Below, in pieces: positions 13,651 through 24,274 of a stretch of DNA of 64,000 bases (its first letter is position 1; every line of letters begins with the position of its first letter). Made by a program: the position numbers and the translations under genes. The notes under the pieces are model-generated. The model was not told where the DNA came from and ran no database searches. It was given only the letters and a program-made list of their open reading frames with translations. Source of the stretch: Archivesica marissinica (Eukaryota; Mollusca; Bivalvia; Venerida; Vesicomyidae); the NCBI GenBank assembly GCA_014843695.1, contig CM026403.1, positions 46,666,287 to 46,730,286 on the forward strand. Reading direction: 5' to 3'.

Positions 13651-13981
13651 CCACTGACGGGAGAGGGATCTACATACTGTCAGCATAACCACTAACGGGA
13701 GAGGGATCTACATACTGTCAGCATAACCACTGACGGGAGAGGGATCTACATACTGTCAACATAACCACTGACGGGAGAGGGATCTACATACTATCAGCAT
13801 AACCACTAACGGGAGAGGGGTCTACATACTGTCAGCATAACCACTAACGGGAGAGGGATCTACATACTGTCAGCATAACCACTGACGGGAGAGGGATCTA
13901 CATACTGTCAGCATAACCACTGACGGGAGAGGGATCTACATACTGTCAGCATAACCACTGACGGGAGAGGGATCTACATAC
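13651..13981. repeat. 38-bp tandem repeat, 8.7 copies
   Basis: The unit is ACTGACGGGAGAGGGATC followed by TACATACTGTCAGCATAACC. Copies differ by ACTGAC/ACTAAC, GTCAGC/GTCAAC, CTGTC/CTATC and GGGAT/GGGGT. CTGAC at the start and GTCAG near the end of each unit are complementary and could pair. There are no spacers between units, so this is not a CRISPR array. It breaks off at CATAC, and a 28-bp AT-rich leader (13982-14009) leads to the tRNA-like element. Confidence 0.96.
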
Positions 13982-14009
13982 GTAGTTTATACTTTCTTCT
14001 CAATCCTCA

Positions 14010-14082
14010 CAGACGGATCTGTAGTCCAGTGGTAACACGCTGGACAGGTAATCCAGGGATCGCAGGTTCGATCCCCCGTCTG
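14010..14082 (+). tRNA. tRNA-like sequence (degenerate; SINE head)
   Basis: CAGACGG at 14010-14016 pairs over 7 bp with CCGTCTG at 14076-14082. An anticodon stem CTGGA/TCCAG (14040-14056) encloses a 7-base loop CAGGTAA that would place GGT as anticodon. The A box TAGTCCAGTGG (14022-14032) and B box GGTTCGATCCC (14065-14075) fit RNA polymerase III internal promoters. The D stem is only about 3 bp, the T stem about 2 bp, and base 33 is A where tRNAs have T. I read it as a pseudo-tRNA heading a SINE, not a working tRNA gene. Confidence 0.55.
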
Positions 14083-14129
14083 ACACTAATAAAATTAACA
14101 ATCTTTCAGATGGGACTTTAAACCGAGGT
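14010..14129 (+). mobile_element. Short tRNA-derived SINE-like element
   Basis: The tRNA-like head (14010-14082) is followed by a 47-bp body containing AGATGGGACTTTAAACCGAG, which stops exactly where the 37-bp tandem repeat starts. I recall a similar GGGAC-TTAAACCGAGGTC segment in molluscan tRNA-derived SINEs, but only from memory. No target-site duplication can be recognised because both flanks are tandem repeats. A near-identical element sits at 63384 with the same neighbours, so the two travelled together as part of a larger block. Confidence 0.55.
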
Positions 14130-17100
14130 CATGCTGTTTACATCGTCACACGTTTCCTCCTGCTGTGATGCTGTTCACATCGCCACACGCTACCTCCTGC
14201 ATGTCTGTTGTTACAATCGCCACAAGCTTCCTCCTGCAGTGATGCTGTTCACATCGCCACACTCTACCTCCTGCAGGTCTGTTGTTACAATCGCCACATG
14301 TTTCCTCCTGCAGTCATGCTGTTCACATCTCCACACTCTACGTCCTGCATGTCTGTTGTTACAATCGCCACATGTTTCCTCCTGCAGTCATGCTGTTCAC
14401 ATCGCCACACGCTACCTCCTACAGTCATGCTGTTCAGATAGTCACACGCTTCCTCCTGCAGTCATGCTGTTCACATCGTCACACGCTTACTCCTGCAGTC
14501 ATGCTGTTCACATCGACACACGCTTCCTCCTGCAGTCATGCTGTTTTCATCGTCACACACTTCTCTTGTAGTCATGCTGTTCAGATAGTCACAAGATTCC
14601 TCCTGCAGTCATGCTGTTTACATCGTCACACGCTTCCTTCTGCAGTCATGCTGTTCACATCGTCACACGTTTCCTCCTGCAGGTTTGTTGTTACAATCGC
14701 CACATGCTTCCTCCTGCAGTGATGCTGTTTACATCGTCACACGCTTCCTCCTGCAGTGATGCTGTTTACATCGTCACACGCTTCCTCCTGCAGTCATGCT
14801 GTTTACATCGCCACACGCTTCCTCCTGCAGTCATGCTGTTAACATCGTCACACGCTTCCTCCTGCATGTATGTTGTTACATCGTCACACGCTTCCTTCTG
14901 CAGTCATGCTGTTCACATCGCCATACGCTTCCTTATGCAGTCATGCTGTTTACATCGTCACACGCTTCCTCCTTCAGTTATGCTGTTCACATCGTCACAC
15001 GCTTCCTCCTGCAGTCATGCTGTTTTCATCGTCACACGCTTCCTTCTGCAGTCATGCTGTTCACATCGTCACACGCTTCCTTCTGCATGTCTGTTGTTAC
15101 AATCGCCACACGCTTCCTTCTGCAGTCATGCTGTTCACATCGCCATACGCTTCCTCCTGCAGTTATGCTGTTCACATCGTCACACGCTTCCTCCTGCAGT
15201 TATGCTGTTTACATCGTCACACGCTTCCTCCTGCGGTTATGCTGTTCACATCGTCACACGCTTCCTCCTGCAGATCTGTTGTTACAATCGCCACACGCTT
15301 CCTCCTGCAGTGATGCTGTTCACATCGCCACACGCTTCCTCCTGCAGTGATGCTGTTCACATCGCCACACGCTTCCTCCTGCAGTCATGCTGTTTACATC
15401 GTCACACGCTTCCTCCTGCAGTGATGCTGTTTACATCGCCACACGCTTCCTTCTGCAGTGATGCTGTTCACATCGCCACACGCTTCCTCCTGCAGTCATG
15501 CTGTTTACATCGTCACACGCTTCCTCCTGCAGTCATGCTGTTTACATCACCACACGATTCCTCCTGCAGTGATGCTGTTTACATCGCCACACGCTTCCTT
15601 CTGCAGTTGTTGTTTTGTGTTTTGTGTGATGCTGTTCACATCGCCACACGCTTCCTCCTGCATTCATGCTGTTTACATCGTCACACGTTTCCTCCTGCAG
15701 TGATGCTGTTCACATCGCCACACGCTACCTCCTGCATGTCTGTTGTTACAATCGCCACATGCATCCTCCTGCAGTGATGCTGTTCACATCTCCACACTCT
15801 ACTTCCTGCATGTCTGTTGTTACAATCGCCACATGTTTCCTCCTGCAGTCATGCTGTTCACATCGCCACACGCTACCTCCTACAGTCATGCTGTTCAGAT
15901 AGTCACACGCTTCCTCCTGCAGTCATGCTGTTCACATCGACACACGCTTCCTCCTGCAGTCATGCTGTTCTCATCGTCACACACTTCCTCTTGTAGTCAT
16001 GCTGTTCAGATAGTCACACGCTTCCTCATGCAGTCATGCTGTTTACATCGTCACACGCTTCCTTCTGCAGTCATGCTGTTCACATCGTCACACGTTTCCT
16101 CCTGCAGGTCTGTTGTTACAATCGCCACATGCTTCCTCCTGCAGTGATGCTGTTTACATCGTCACACGCTTCCTCCTGCAGTGATGCTGTTTACATCGTC
16201 ACACGCTTCCTCCTGCAGTCATGCTGTTTACATCGCCACACGCTTCCTCTTGCAGTGATGCTGTTTACATCGTCACACGCTTCCTCCTGCAGTCATGCTG
16301 TTCACATCGCCACACGCTTCCTTCTGCAGTCATGCTGTTTACATCGCCACACGCTTCCTCCTTCAGTTATGCTGTTCACATCGTCACACGCTTCCTCCTG
16401 CAGTGATGCTGTTTTATGTCACACGCTTACTTTTGCAGTCATGCTGTTCACATCGCCACACGCTTCCTTCTGCAGTCATGCTGTTTACATCGTCACACGC
16501 TTCCTCCTTCAGTTATGCTGTTCACATCGTCACACGCTTCCTCCTGCAGTTATGCTGTTCACATCGTCACACGCTTCCTCCTGCAGTTATGCTGTTCACA
16601 TCGTCACACGCTTCCTCCTGCAGTTATGCTGTTCACATCGTCACACGCTTCCTCCTGCAGTTATGCTATTCACATCGCCACACGCTACCCCATGCAGGTC
16701 TGTTGTTACAATCGCCACACGCTTCCTCCTGCAGTCATGTTGTTCACATCGCCACATGCTACCCCCTGCAGGTCTGTTGTTTCAATCGTCACACGCTTCC
16801 TCCTGTAGTCATGCTGTTTACATCGTTACACGCTTCCTCCTCCAGTTATGCTGTTCACATCGTCACACGCTTCCTCCTGCAGTTATGCTGTTCACATCGT
16901 CACACGCTTCCTCCTGCAGTTATGCTGTTCACATCGTCACACGCTTCCTCCTGCAGTTATGCTGTTCACATCGTCACACGCTTCCTCCTGCAGTTATGCT
17001 GTTCACATCATCGCAAGTTTCCTCCTGCAGTCATGCTGTTTACATCGTCACACGCTTCCTCCTGTCCTGTAGTCATGCTGTTTACATCGTCACACGCTTC

Positions 17101-19455
17101 CTCCTGCAGTGATGCTGTTTACATCGTCACACGCTTCCTCCTACAATGATGCTGTTTACATCGTCACACGCTTCCTTCTGCAGTCATGCTGTTCACATCG
17201 TCACACGCTTACTCCTGCAGTCATGCTGTTTACATCGTCACACGCTTCCTCCTACAATGATGCTGTTTACATCGCCACACGCTTCCTCCTGCAGTCATGC
17301 TGTTCACATCGTCATACGCTTCCTCCTGCAGTAACGTTGTTCACATCGCCACACGCTTCCTCCTGCAGGTCTGTTGTTACAATCGCCACACGCTTCCCCC
17401 TGCAGTCATGCTGTTCACATCGTCACACGCTTCCTCCTGCGGTGATGCTGTTCACATCGTCACACGCTTCCTCCTGCAGTGATGCTGTTCACATCGCCAC
17501 ACGCTTCCTTCTGCATTCATGCTGTTTACATCGTCACACGCTTCCTCCTTCAGTTATGCTGTTCACATCGTCACACGCTTCCTCCTGCAGTCATGCTGTT
17601 CACATCATCACACGCGTCCTCTTGCAAGTCTGTTGTTACAATCGTCACACGCTTCCTCCTGCAGTGATGCTGTTCACATCGTCACACGCTTCCTCCTGCA
17701 GTCATGCTGTTTACATCGTCACACGCTTCCTTCTGCAGTCATGCTGTTCACATCGTCACACGCGTCCTCCTGCATGTCTGTTGTTACAATCGCCACACGC
17801 TTCCTCCTGCAGTCATGCTGTTCACATCGCCACACGCTTCCTCCTGCAGTCATGCTGTTCACATCGTCACACGCTTCCTCCTGCAGTCATGCTGTTCACA
17901 TCGTCACACGCTTCCTCCTGCAGTTATGCTGTTCACATCGTCACACGCTTCCTCCTGCAGATCTGTTGTTACAATCGCCACACGCTTCCTCCTGCAGTGA
18001 TGCTGTTCACATCGCCACACGCTTCCTCCTGCAGTGATGCTGTTCACATCGCCACACGCTTCCTCCTGCAGTCATGCTGTTTACATCGTCACACGCTTCC
18101 TCCTGCAGTGATGCTGTTTACATCGCCACACGCTTCCTCCTGCAGTGATGCTGTTCACATCGCCACACGCTTCCTCCTGCAGTCATGCTGTTTACATCGT
18201 CACACGCTTCCTCCTGCAGTCATGCTGTTTACATCACCACACGATTCCTCCTGCAGTCATGCTGTTCACATCGCCACACGCTACCTCCTGCAGGTCTGTT
18301 GTTTCAATCGTCACACGCTTCCTCCTGTAGTCATGCTGTTCACATCGCCACACGCTTCCTCCTGCATTCATGCTGTTTACATCGTCACACGTTTCCTCCT
18401 GCAGTGATGCTGTTCACATCGCCACACGCTACCTCCTGCATGTCTGTTGTTACAATCGCCACATGCATCCTCCTGCAGTGATGCTGTTCACATCTCCACA
18501 CTCTACTTCCTGCATGTCTGTTGTTACAATCGCCACATGTTTCCTCCTGCAGTCATGCTGTTCACATCGCCACACGCTACCTCCTACAGTCATGCTGTTC
18601 AGATAGTCACACGCTTCCTCCTGCAGTCATGCTGTTCACATCATCACACGCTTACTCCTGCAGTCATGCTGTTCACATCGACACACGCTTCCTCCTGCAG
18701 TCATGCTGTTCTCATCGTCACACACTTCCTCTTGTAGTCATGCTGTTCAGATAGTCACACGCTTCCTCCTGCAGTCATGCTGTTTACATCGTCACACGCT
18801 TCCTTCTGCAGTCATGCTGTTCACATCGTCACACGTTTCCTCCTGCAGGTCTGTTGTTACAATCGCCACATGCTTCCTCCTGCAGTGATGCTGTTTACAT
18901 CGTCACACGCTTCCTCCTGCAGTGATGCTGTTTACATCGTCACACGCTTCCTCCTGCAGTCATGCTGTTTACATCGCCACACGCTTCCTCCTGCAGTGAT
19001 GCTGTTTACATCGCCACACGCTTCCTTCTGCAGTCATGCTGTTCACATCGCCATACGCTTCCTCATGCAGTCATGCTGTTAACATTGTCACACGCTTCCT
19101 CCTGCAGTGATGCTGTTTACATCGTCACACGCTTCCTCCTGCAGTCATGCTGTTCACATCGCCACACGCTTCCTTCTGCAGTCATGCTGTTTACATCGCC
19201 ACACGCTTCCTCCTTCAGTTATGCTGTTCACATCGTCACACGCTTCCTCCTGCAGTCATGCTGTTTTCATCGTCACACGCTTCCTCCTGCAGTCATGCTG
19301 TTCACATCGCCACACGCTTCCTTCTGCAGTCATGCTGTTTACATCGTCACACGCTTCCTCCTTCAGTTATGCTGTTCACATCGTCACACGCTTCCTCCTG
19401 CAGTTATGCTGTTCACATCGTCACACGCTTCCTCCTGCAGTTATGCTGTTCACAT
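14130..19455. repeat. 37-bp tandem repeat, about 144 copies
   Basis: The unit is CATGCTGTTCACATCGTC followed by ACACGCTTCCTCCTGCAGT. A second unit type has GTCTGTTGTTACAATCGCC in place of the first half and is scattered singly. Most units contain CTGCAG (a PstI site). Because 37 is not a multiple of 3, all three forward frames are used in turn and open frames show a 37-residue period; they are not genes. Irregular units occur near 15605 (T/G-rich insertion), 16410 (truncated) and 17068 (CCTGTCCTGTAGTC). Sequence from 15661 recurs from 18365 (shift 2704). The array runs into the assembly gap, so its right end is unseen. Confidence 0.97.
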
Positions 19456-20455
19456 NNNNNNNNNNNNNNNNNNNNNNNNNNNNNNNNNNNNNNNNNNNNN
19501 NNNNNNNNNNNNNNNNNNNNNNNNNNNNNNNNNNNNNNNNNNNNNNNNNNNNNNNNNNNNNNNNNNNNNNNNNNNNNNNNNNNNNNNNNNNNNNNNNNNN
19601 NNNNNNNNNNNNNNNNNNNNNNNNNNNNNNNNNNNNNNNNNNNNNNNNNNNNNNNNNNNNNNNNNNNNNNNNNNNNNNNNNNNNNNNNNNNNNNNNNNNN
19701 NNNNNNNNNNNNNNNNNNNNNNNNNNNNNNNNNNNNNNNNNNNNNNNNNNNNNNNNNNNNNNNNNNNNNNNNNNNNNNNNNNNNNNNNNNNNNNNNNNNN
19801 NNNNNNNNNNNNNNNNNNNNNNNNNNNNNNNNNNNNNNNNNNNNNNNNNNNNNNNNNNNNNNNNNNNNNNNNNNNNNNNNNNNNNNNNNNNNNNNNNNNN
19901 NNNNNNNNNNNNNNNNNNNNNNNNNNNNNNNNNNNNNNNNNNNNNNNNNNNNNNNNNNNNNNNNNNNNNNNNNNNNNNNNNNNNNNNNNNNNNNNNNNNN
20001 NNNNNNNNNNNNNNNNNNNNNNNNNNNNNNNNNNNNNNNNNNNNNNNNNNNNNNNNNNNNNNNNNNNNNNNNNNNNNNNNNNNNNNNNNNNNNNNNNNNN
20101 NNNNNNNNNNNNNNNNNNNNNNNNNNNNNNNNNNNNNNNNNNNNNNNNNNNNNNNNNNNNNNNNNNNNNNNNNNNNNNNNNNNNNNNNNNNNNNNNNNNN
20201 NNNNNNNNNNNNNNNNNNNNNNNNNNNNNNNNNNNNNNNNNNNNNNNNNNNNNNNNNNNNNNNNNNNNNNNNNNNNNNNNNNNNNNNNNNNNNNNNNNNN
20301 NNNNNNNNNNNNNNNNNNNNNNNNNNNNNNNNNNNNNNNNNNNNNNNNNNNNNNNNNNNNNNNNNNNNNNNNNNNNNNNNNNNNNNNNNNNNNNNNNNNN
20401 NNNNNNNNNNNNNNNNNNNNNNNNNNNNNNNNNNNNNNNNNNNNNNNNNNNNNNN
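19456..20455. other. Assembly gap, exactly 1000 N
   Basis: The run of N is exactly 1000 long, which is a placeholder length, so the real distance is unknown. The left side ends inside the 37-bp repeat and the right side begins in unrelated AT-rich DNA, so nothing in the sequence supports the join itself. Confidence 0.99.
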
Positions 20456-20562
20456 ATGGTAAACATTTGGCCATATATAGAAACAGTTTAATGTATTTAT
20501 ATAATACATTACTATTTATATATAACAATAATAAACATTTCGTGCAAATTGGGGTTTTGCAC
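20456..20562. other. AT-rich non-tandem flank
   Basis: This is 107 bp of AT-rich sequence between the gap and the 33-bp repeat, including a TATTTATATAATACATT-like stretch. I recognise no gene, RNA or element. Its last bases (ACATTTCGTGC...TTTTGCACAC) lead into the first 33-bp unit. Confidence 0.8.
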
Positions 20563-20876
20563 ACAGTACATATAAACATTCTAAATATCTCTGGAACAGT
20601 ACATATAGACATTCCAAATATCTCTGGAACAGTACATATAAACATTCCAAATATCCCTGGAACAGTACATATAAACATTCCAAGTCTCCCTGGAACAGTA
20701 CATATAAACATTCCAAATATCCCTGGAACAGTACATATAAACATTCCAAATATCTCTGGAACAGTACATATAAACATTCCAAATATCTCTGGAACAGTAC
20801 ATATAAACATTCCAAATATCCCTAAAACAGTACATATAAACATTCCAAGTATCCCTGGAACAGTTCATATAAATAT
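20563..20876. repeat. 33-bp tandem repeat, 9.5 copies
   Basis: The unit is ACAGTACATATAAACATTCC followed by AAATATCTCTGGA. Nine units lie at exactly 33-bp spacing from 20563, and a tenth is cut at 20876 where ATATATGG passes into the first 21-bp unit. Variants are ATCTCT/ATCCCT, AAATAT/AAGTAT and one TCTAAAT. The 33-bp period gives open frames with an 11-residue repeat. It occurs nowhere else in the window. Confidence 0.96.
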
Positions 20877-23800
20877 ATGGATATACAGGTACCACTGACG
20901 GATATACATGTACAACTGACGGATATACACGTACCACTGACGGATATACACGTACCACTGACGAATATACATGTACAACGGACGGATATACACGTACAAC
21001 TGACGGATATACACGTACAACTGACGGATATACACGTACAACTGACGGATATACACGTACAACTGACGGAAATACATGCACAGCTGACGGACATACATGC
21101 ACAAATGACGGATATACACGCACAACTGACGGATATACACGTACAACTGACTGATATACACGTAAAACTGACGGATATACATGTACAACTGACGGATATA
21201 CACGCACAACTGACGAATATACATGTACAACGGACGGATATACACGTACAACTGACGGATATACACGTACAACTGACGGAAATACATGCACAGCTGACGG
21301 ATATACACGTACAACTGACGGATATACACGTACAGCTGACGGATATGCACGCACAACTGACGATTATACATGTACAAATGACGGATATACACGCCCAACT
21401 GACGGATATACACGTACAACTGACGGAAATACATGCACAGCTGACGGACATACATGCACACATGACGGATATACACGTACAACTGACGGATATACACGCA
21501 CAGCTGACGGATATACACACACAACTGACGGATATACACGCACAACTGACGGATATACCAGCACAACTGACGGATATACACGCACAACTGACGAATATAC
21601 ATGTACAACTGACGGATATACATGTACAACTGACACATATACACGAACAAATGACGGATATACACGTACCACTGACGGATATACATGTACAACTGACGGA
21701 TATACACGTACAACTGACGGCTATACAAGTACCACTGACGGATATACATGTACACCTGACGGATATACAGGTACCACTGACGGATATACACGTACCACTG
21801 ACGGATATACACGCACAACTGACGGATATACACGCACAACTGACGAATATACATGTACAACGGACGGATATACACGTACAACTGACGAATATACATGTAC
21901 AAATGACGGATATACACGCACAACTGACGGACATACACGTACAACTGACGGACATACATGCATAACTGACGAATATACACGCACAACTGACGGAAATACA
22001 CGCACAACTGACGGATATAAACGTACAACTGACGGATATACACGCACAACTGACGGATATACACGTACAGCTGATGGACATACATGCACAACTGACGGAT
22101 ATACACGTACAACTGACGGATATACACGCACAACTGACGGATATACCAGCACAACTGACGGATATACATGCATAACTGACGGATATACACGTACAACGGA
22201 CGGATATACACGCACAACTGACGGATATACACGTACAGCTGATGGACATACATGCACAACTGATGGATATACACGTACCACTGATGGATATACGTGTACA
22301 ACTGACGGATATACATGTACAACTGACGGATATACACGTACCACTGACGGATATACAAGTACAACTGACGGATATACACGCACAACTGACGAATATACAT
22401 ATACAACTGACGGATATACACGCACAACTGACGGATATACACGCACAACTGACGGACATACATGCACAGCTGACAGATATACATGTACAACTGACGGATA
22501 TACACGTACCACTGACGGATATACACGCACAACTGACGGACATACATGCACAAATGACGGATATACACGTACAACTGACGGATATACACGCACAACTGAC
22601 CGGCATACACGTACAACTGACGGATATACATGTACAACTGACGAATATACATGTACAACTGACGGATATACACGTACAACTGACGGATATACATGTACAA
22701 CTGACGAATATACATGTACAACTGACGGATATACACGTACAACTGAGGAATATACACGTACAACTGACGGATATAGACGTACAACTGACGGATATACACG
22801 TACCACTGACGGATATACACGCACAACTGACGGGCATACACGTACAACTGACGGATATACATGTACAACTGACGAATATACATGTACAACTGACGGATAT
22901 ACACGTACAACTGACGGATATTCACGTACAACTGACGGATATACACGCAAAACTGACGGATATACATGTACAACTGACGGATATACACGCACAACTGACG
23001 AATATACATGTACAACTGACGGATATACACGTACAAATGACGAAAATACACGTACAACTGACAGACATACATGTACAACGGACGGATATACACGCACAAC
23101 TGACGGACATACATGTACAACTGGCGGATATACACGCACAACTGACGGATATACATGTACAACTGACGTATATACACTTACAACTGACGAATATTCACGT
23201 ACAACTGACGGATATTCACGTACAACTGACGGATATACACGTATAACTGACGTATATACACGTACAACTGACGGATATACACGCACAGCTGACGGATATA
23301 CACGTACAACTGACAGACATACATGTACAACGGACGGATATACACGCACAACTGACAGATATACACGTACAACTGACGGACATACATGCACAACTGACGG
23401 ATATACATGTACAACTGACGGATATACATGCACAACTGACGGATATACACGTACAACTGACGGATACACACGCACAACTGAAGGATATACACGTACAACT
23501 GACGGATATACACGTACCACTGACGAATATACACGCACAACTGACGAATATACACGTACAACTGACGAATATACATGTACAACTGACGTATATACATGCA
23601 CAACTGACGAATATACATGCATAACCGACGGATATACATCTACAACTGACGGATATACACGTGCAATTGACGGATATACATGTACAACTGACGGGTATAC
23701 ATGCACATCCGCCGAATATACACGCACAACTGACGGATATACACGCACAACTGACGGATATACACGCACGACTGACGGATATACATGTACAACTGACGGA

Positions 23801-24082
23801 TATACACGTATAACTGACGGACATACATGCACAACTGACGGATATACACGTACCATTGACGAATATACATGTATAACAGATGGATATACACGCGCAACTG
23901 ACGAATATACATGTACAACTGACGGATATACACGCACAACTGACGGATATACATGTACAACTGACGGATATACACGCACCACTGACGGATATACATGTAC
24001 AACTGACGGATATACACGCACAACTGACGGATATACACGCACAACTGACGGATATACACGTACAACTGACGGATATACATGA
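20877..24082. repeat. 21-bp array, about 153 units
   Basis: This array starts at the 33-bp repeat and ends at a spacer. Its unit mix differs from block A: ACAGCTGACGG, GGAAATACATGCAC and GGACATACATGCAC units are frequent. Its length leaves 14 bp beyond whole units, unlike spacer-bounded arrays (9 bp), as expected because its left end is not a spacer. Confidence 0.96.
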
Positions 24083-24274
24083 TAGTTTATTTTCAATTCC
24101 ATTAGGCTTAAAAGCCCATGAAGATAATATATGCATGATATAAATGAACAGACAGTGAATTAACAAATAAATATAGTAAGCAATGCATGCATGTTAATAA
24201 CTGATTTAACTAAATGGAGAAGGTTATAGACTTATTTTGAAATGTTTCAATGTACACTGAGAAAACATGCATGT
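24083..24274. repeat. Array spacer, short form (192 bp)
   Basis: This copy has GAAGATAATATATGC where the block A copies have GAGGATAATGTATGC, and GGTTATAGAC in place of GGTTACAGAC. These differences are shared with the copy at 27161, so the two form a subfamily. Confidence 0.93.

Noticed and set aside
13651..13981. CRISPR array (38-bp and 37-bp direct repeats)
   Set aside because: The repeats are contiguous with no unique spacers, there are no cas genes, and the DNA is clearly eukaryotic.
14010..14082. Functional tRNA-Thr(GGT) gene
   Set aside because: Weak D and T stems, A at position 33 and no run of four T downstream. It occurs in the same satellite context twice, which fits a SINE head better.
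14131..15777. Cysteine/histidine-rich repeat protein in the 37-bp array (CSHAVHIVTRFLLQ pattern)
   Set aside because: All three forward frames give the same 37-residue cycle because 37 is not a multiple of 3. Indels in the array shift them freely, and there is no start, stop or tail structure.
18962..20898. Open frames that run through the N gap
   Set aside because: They are artefacts of translating N; the two sides are unrelated sequences.
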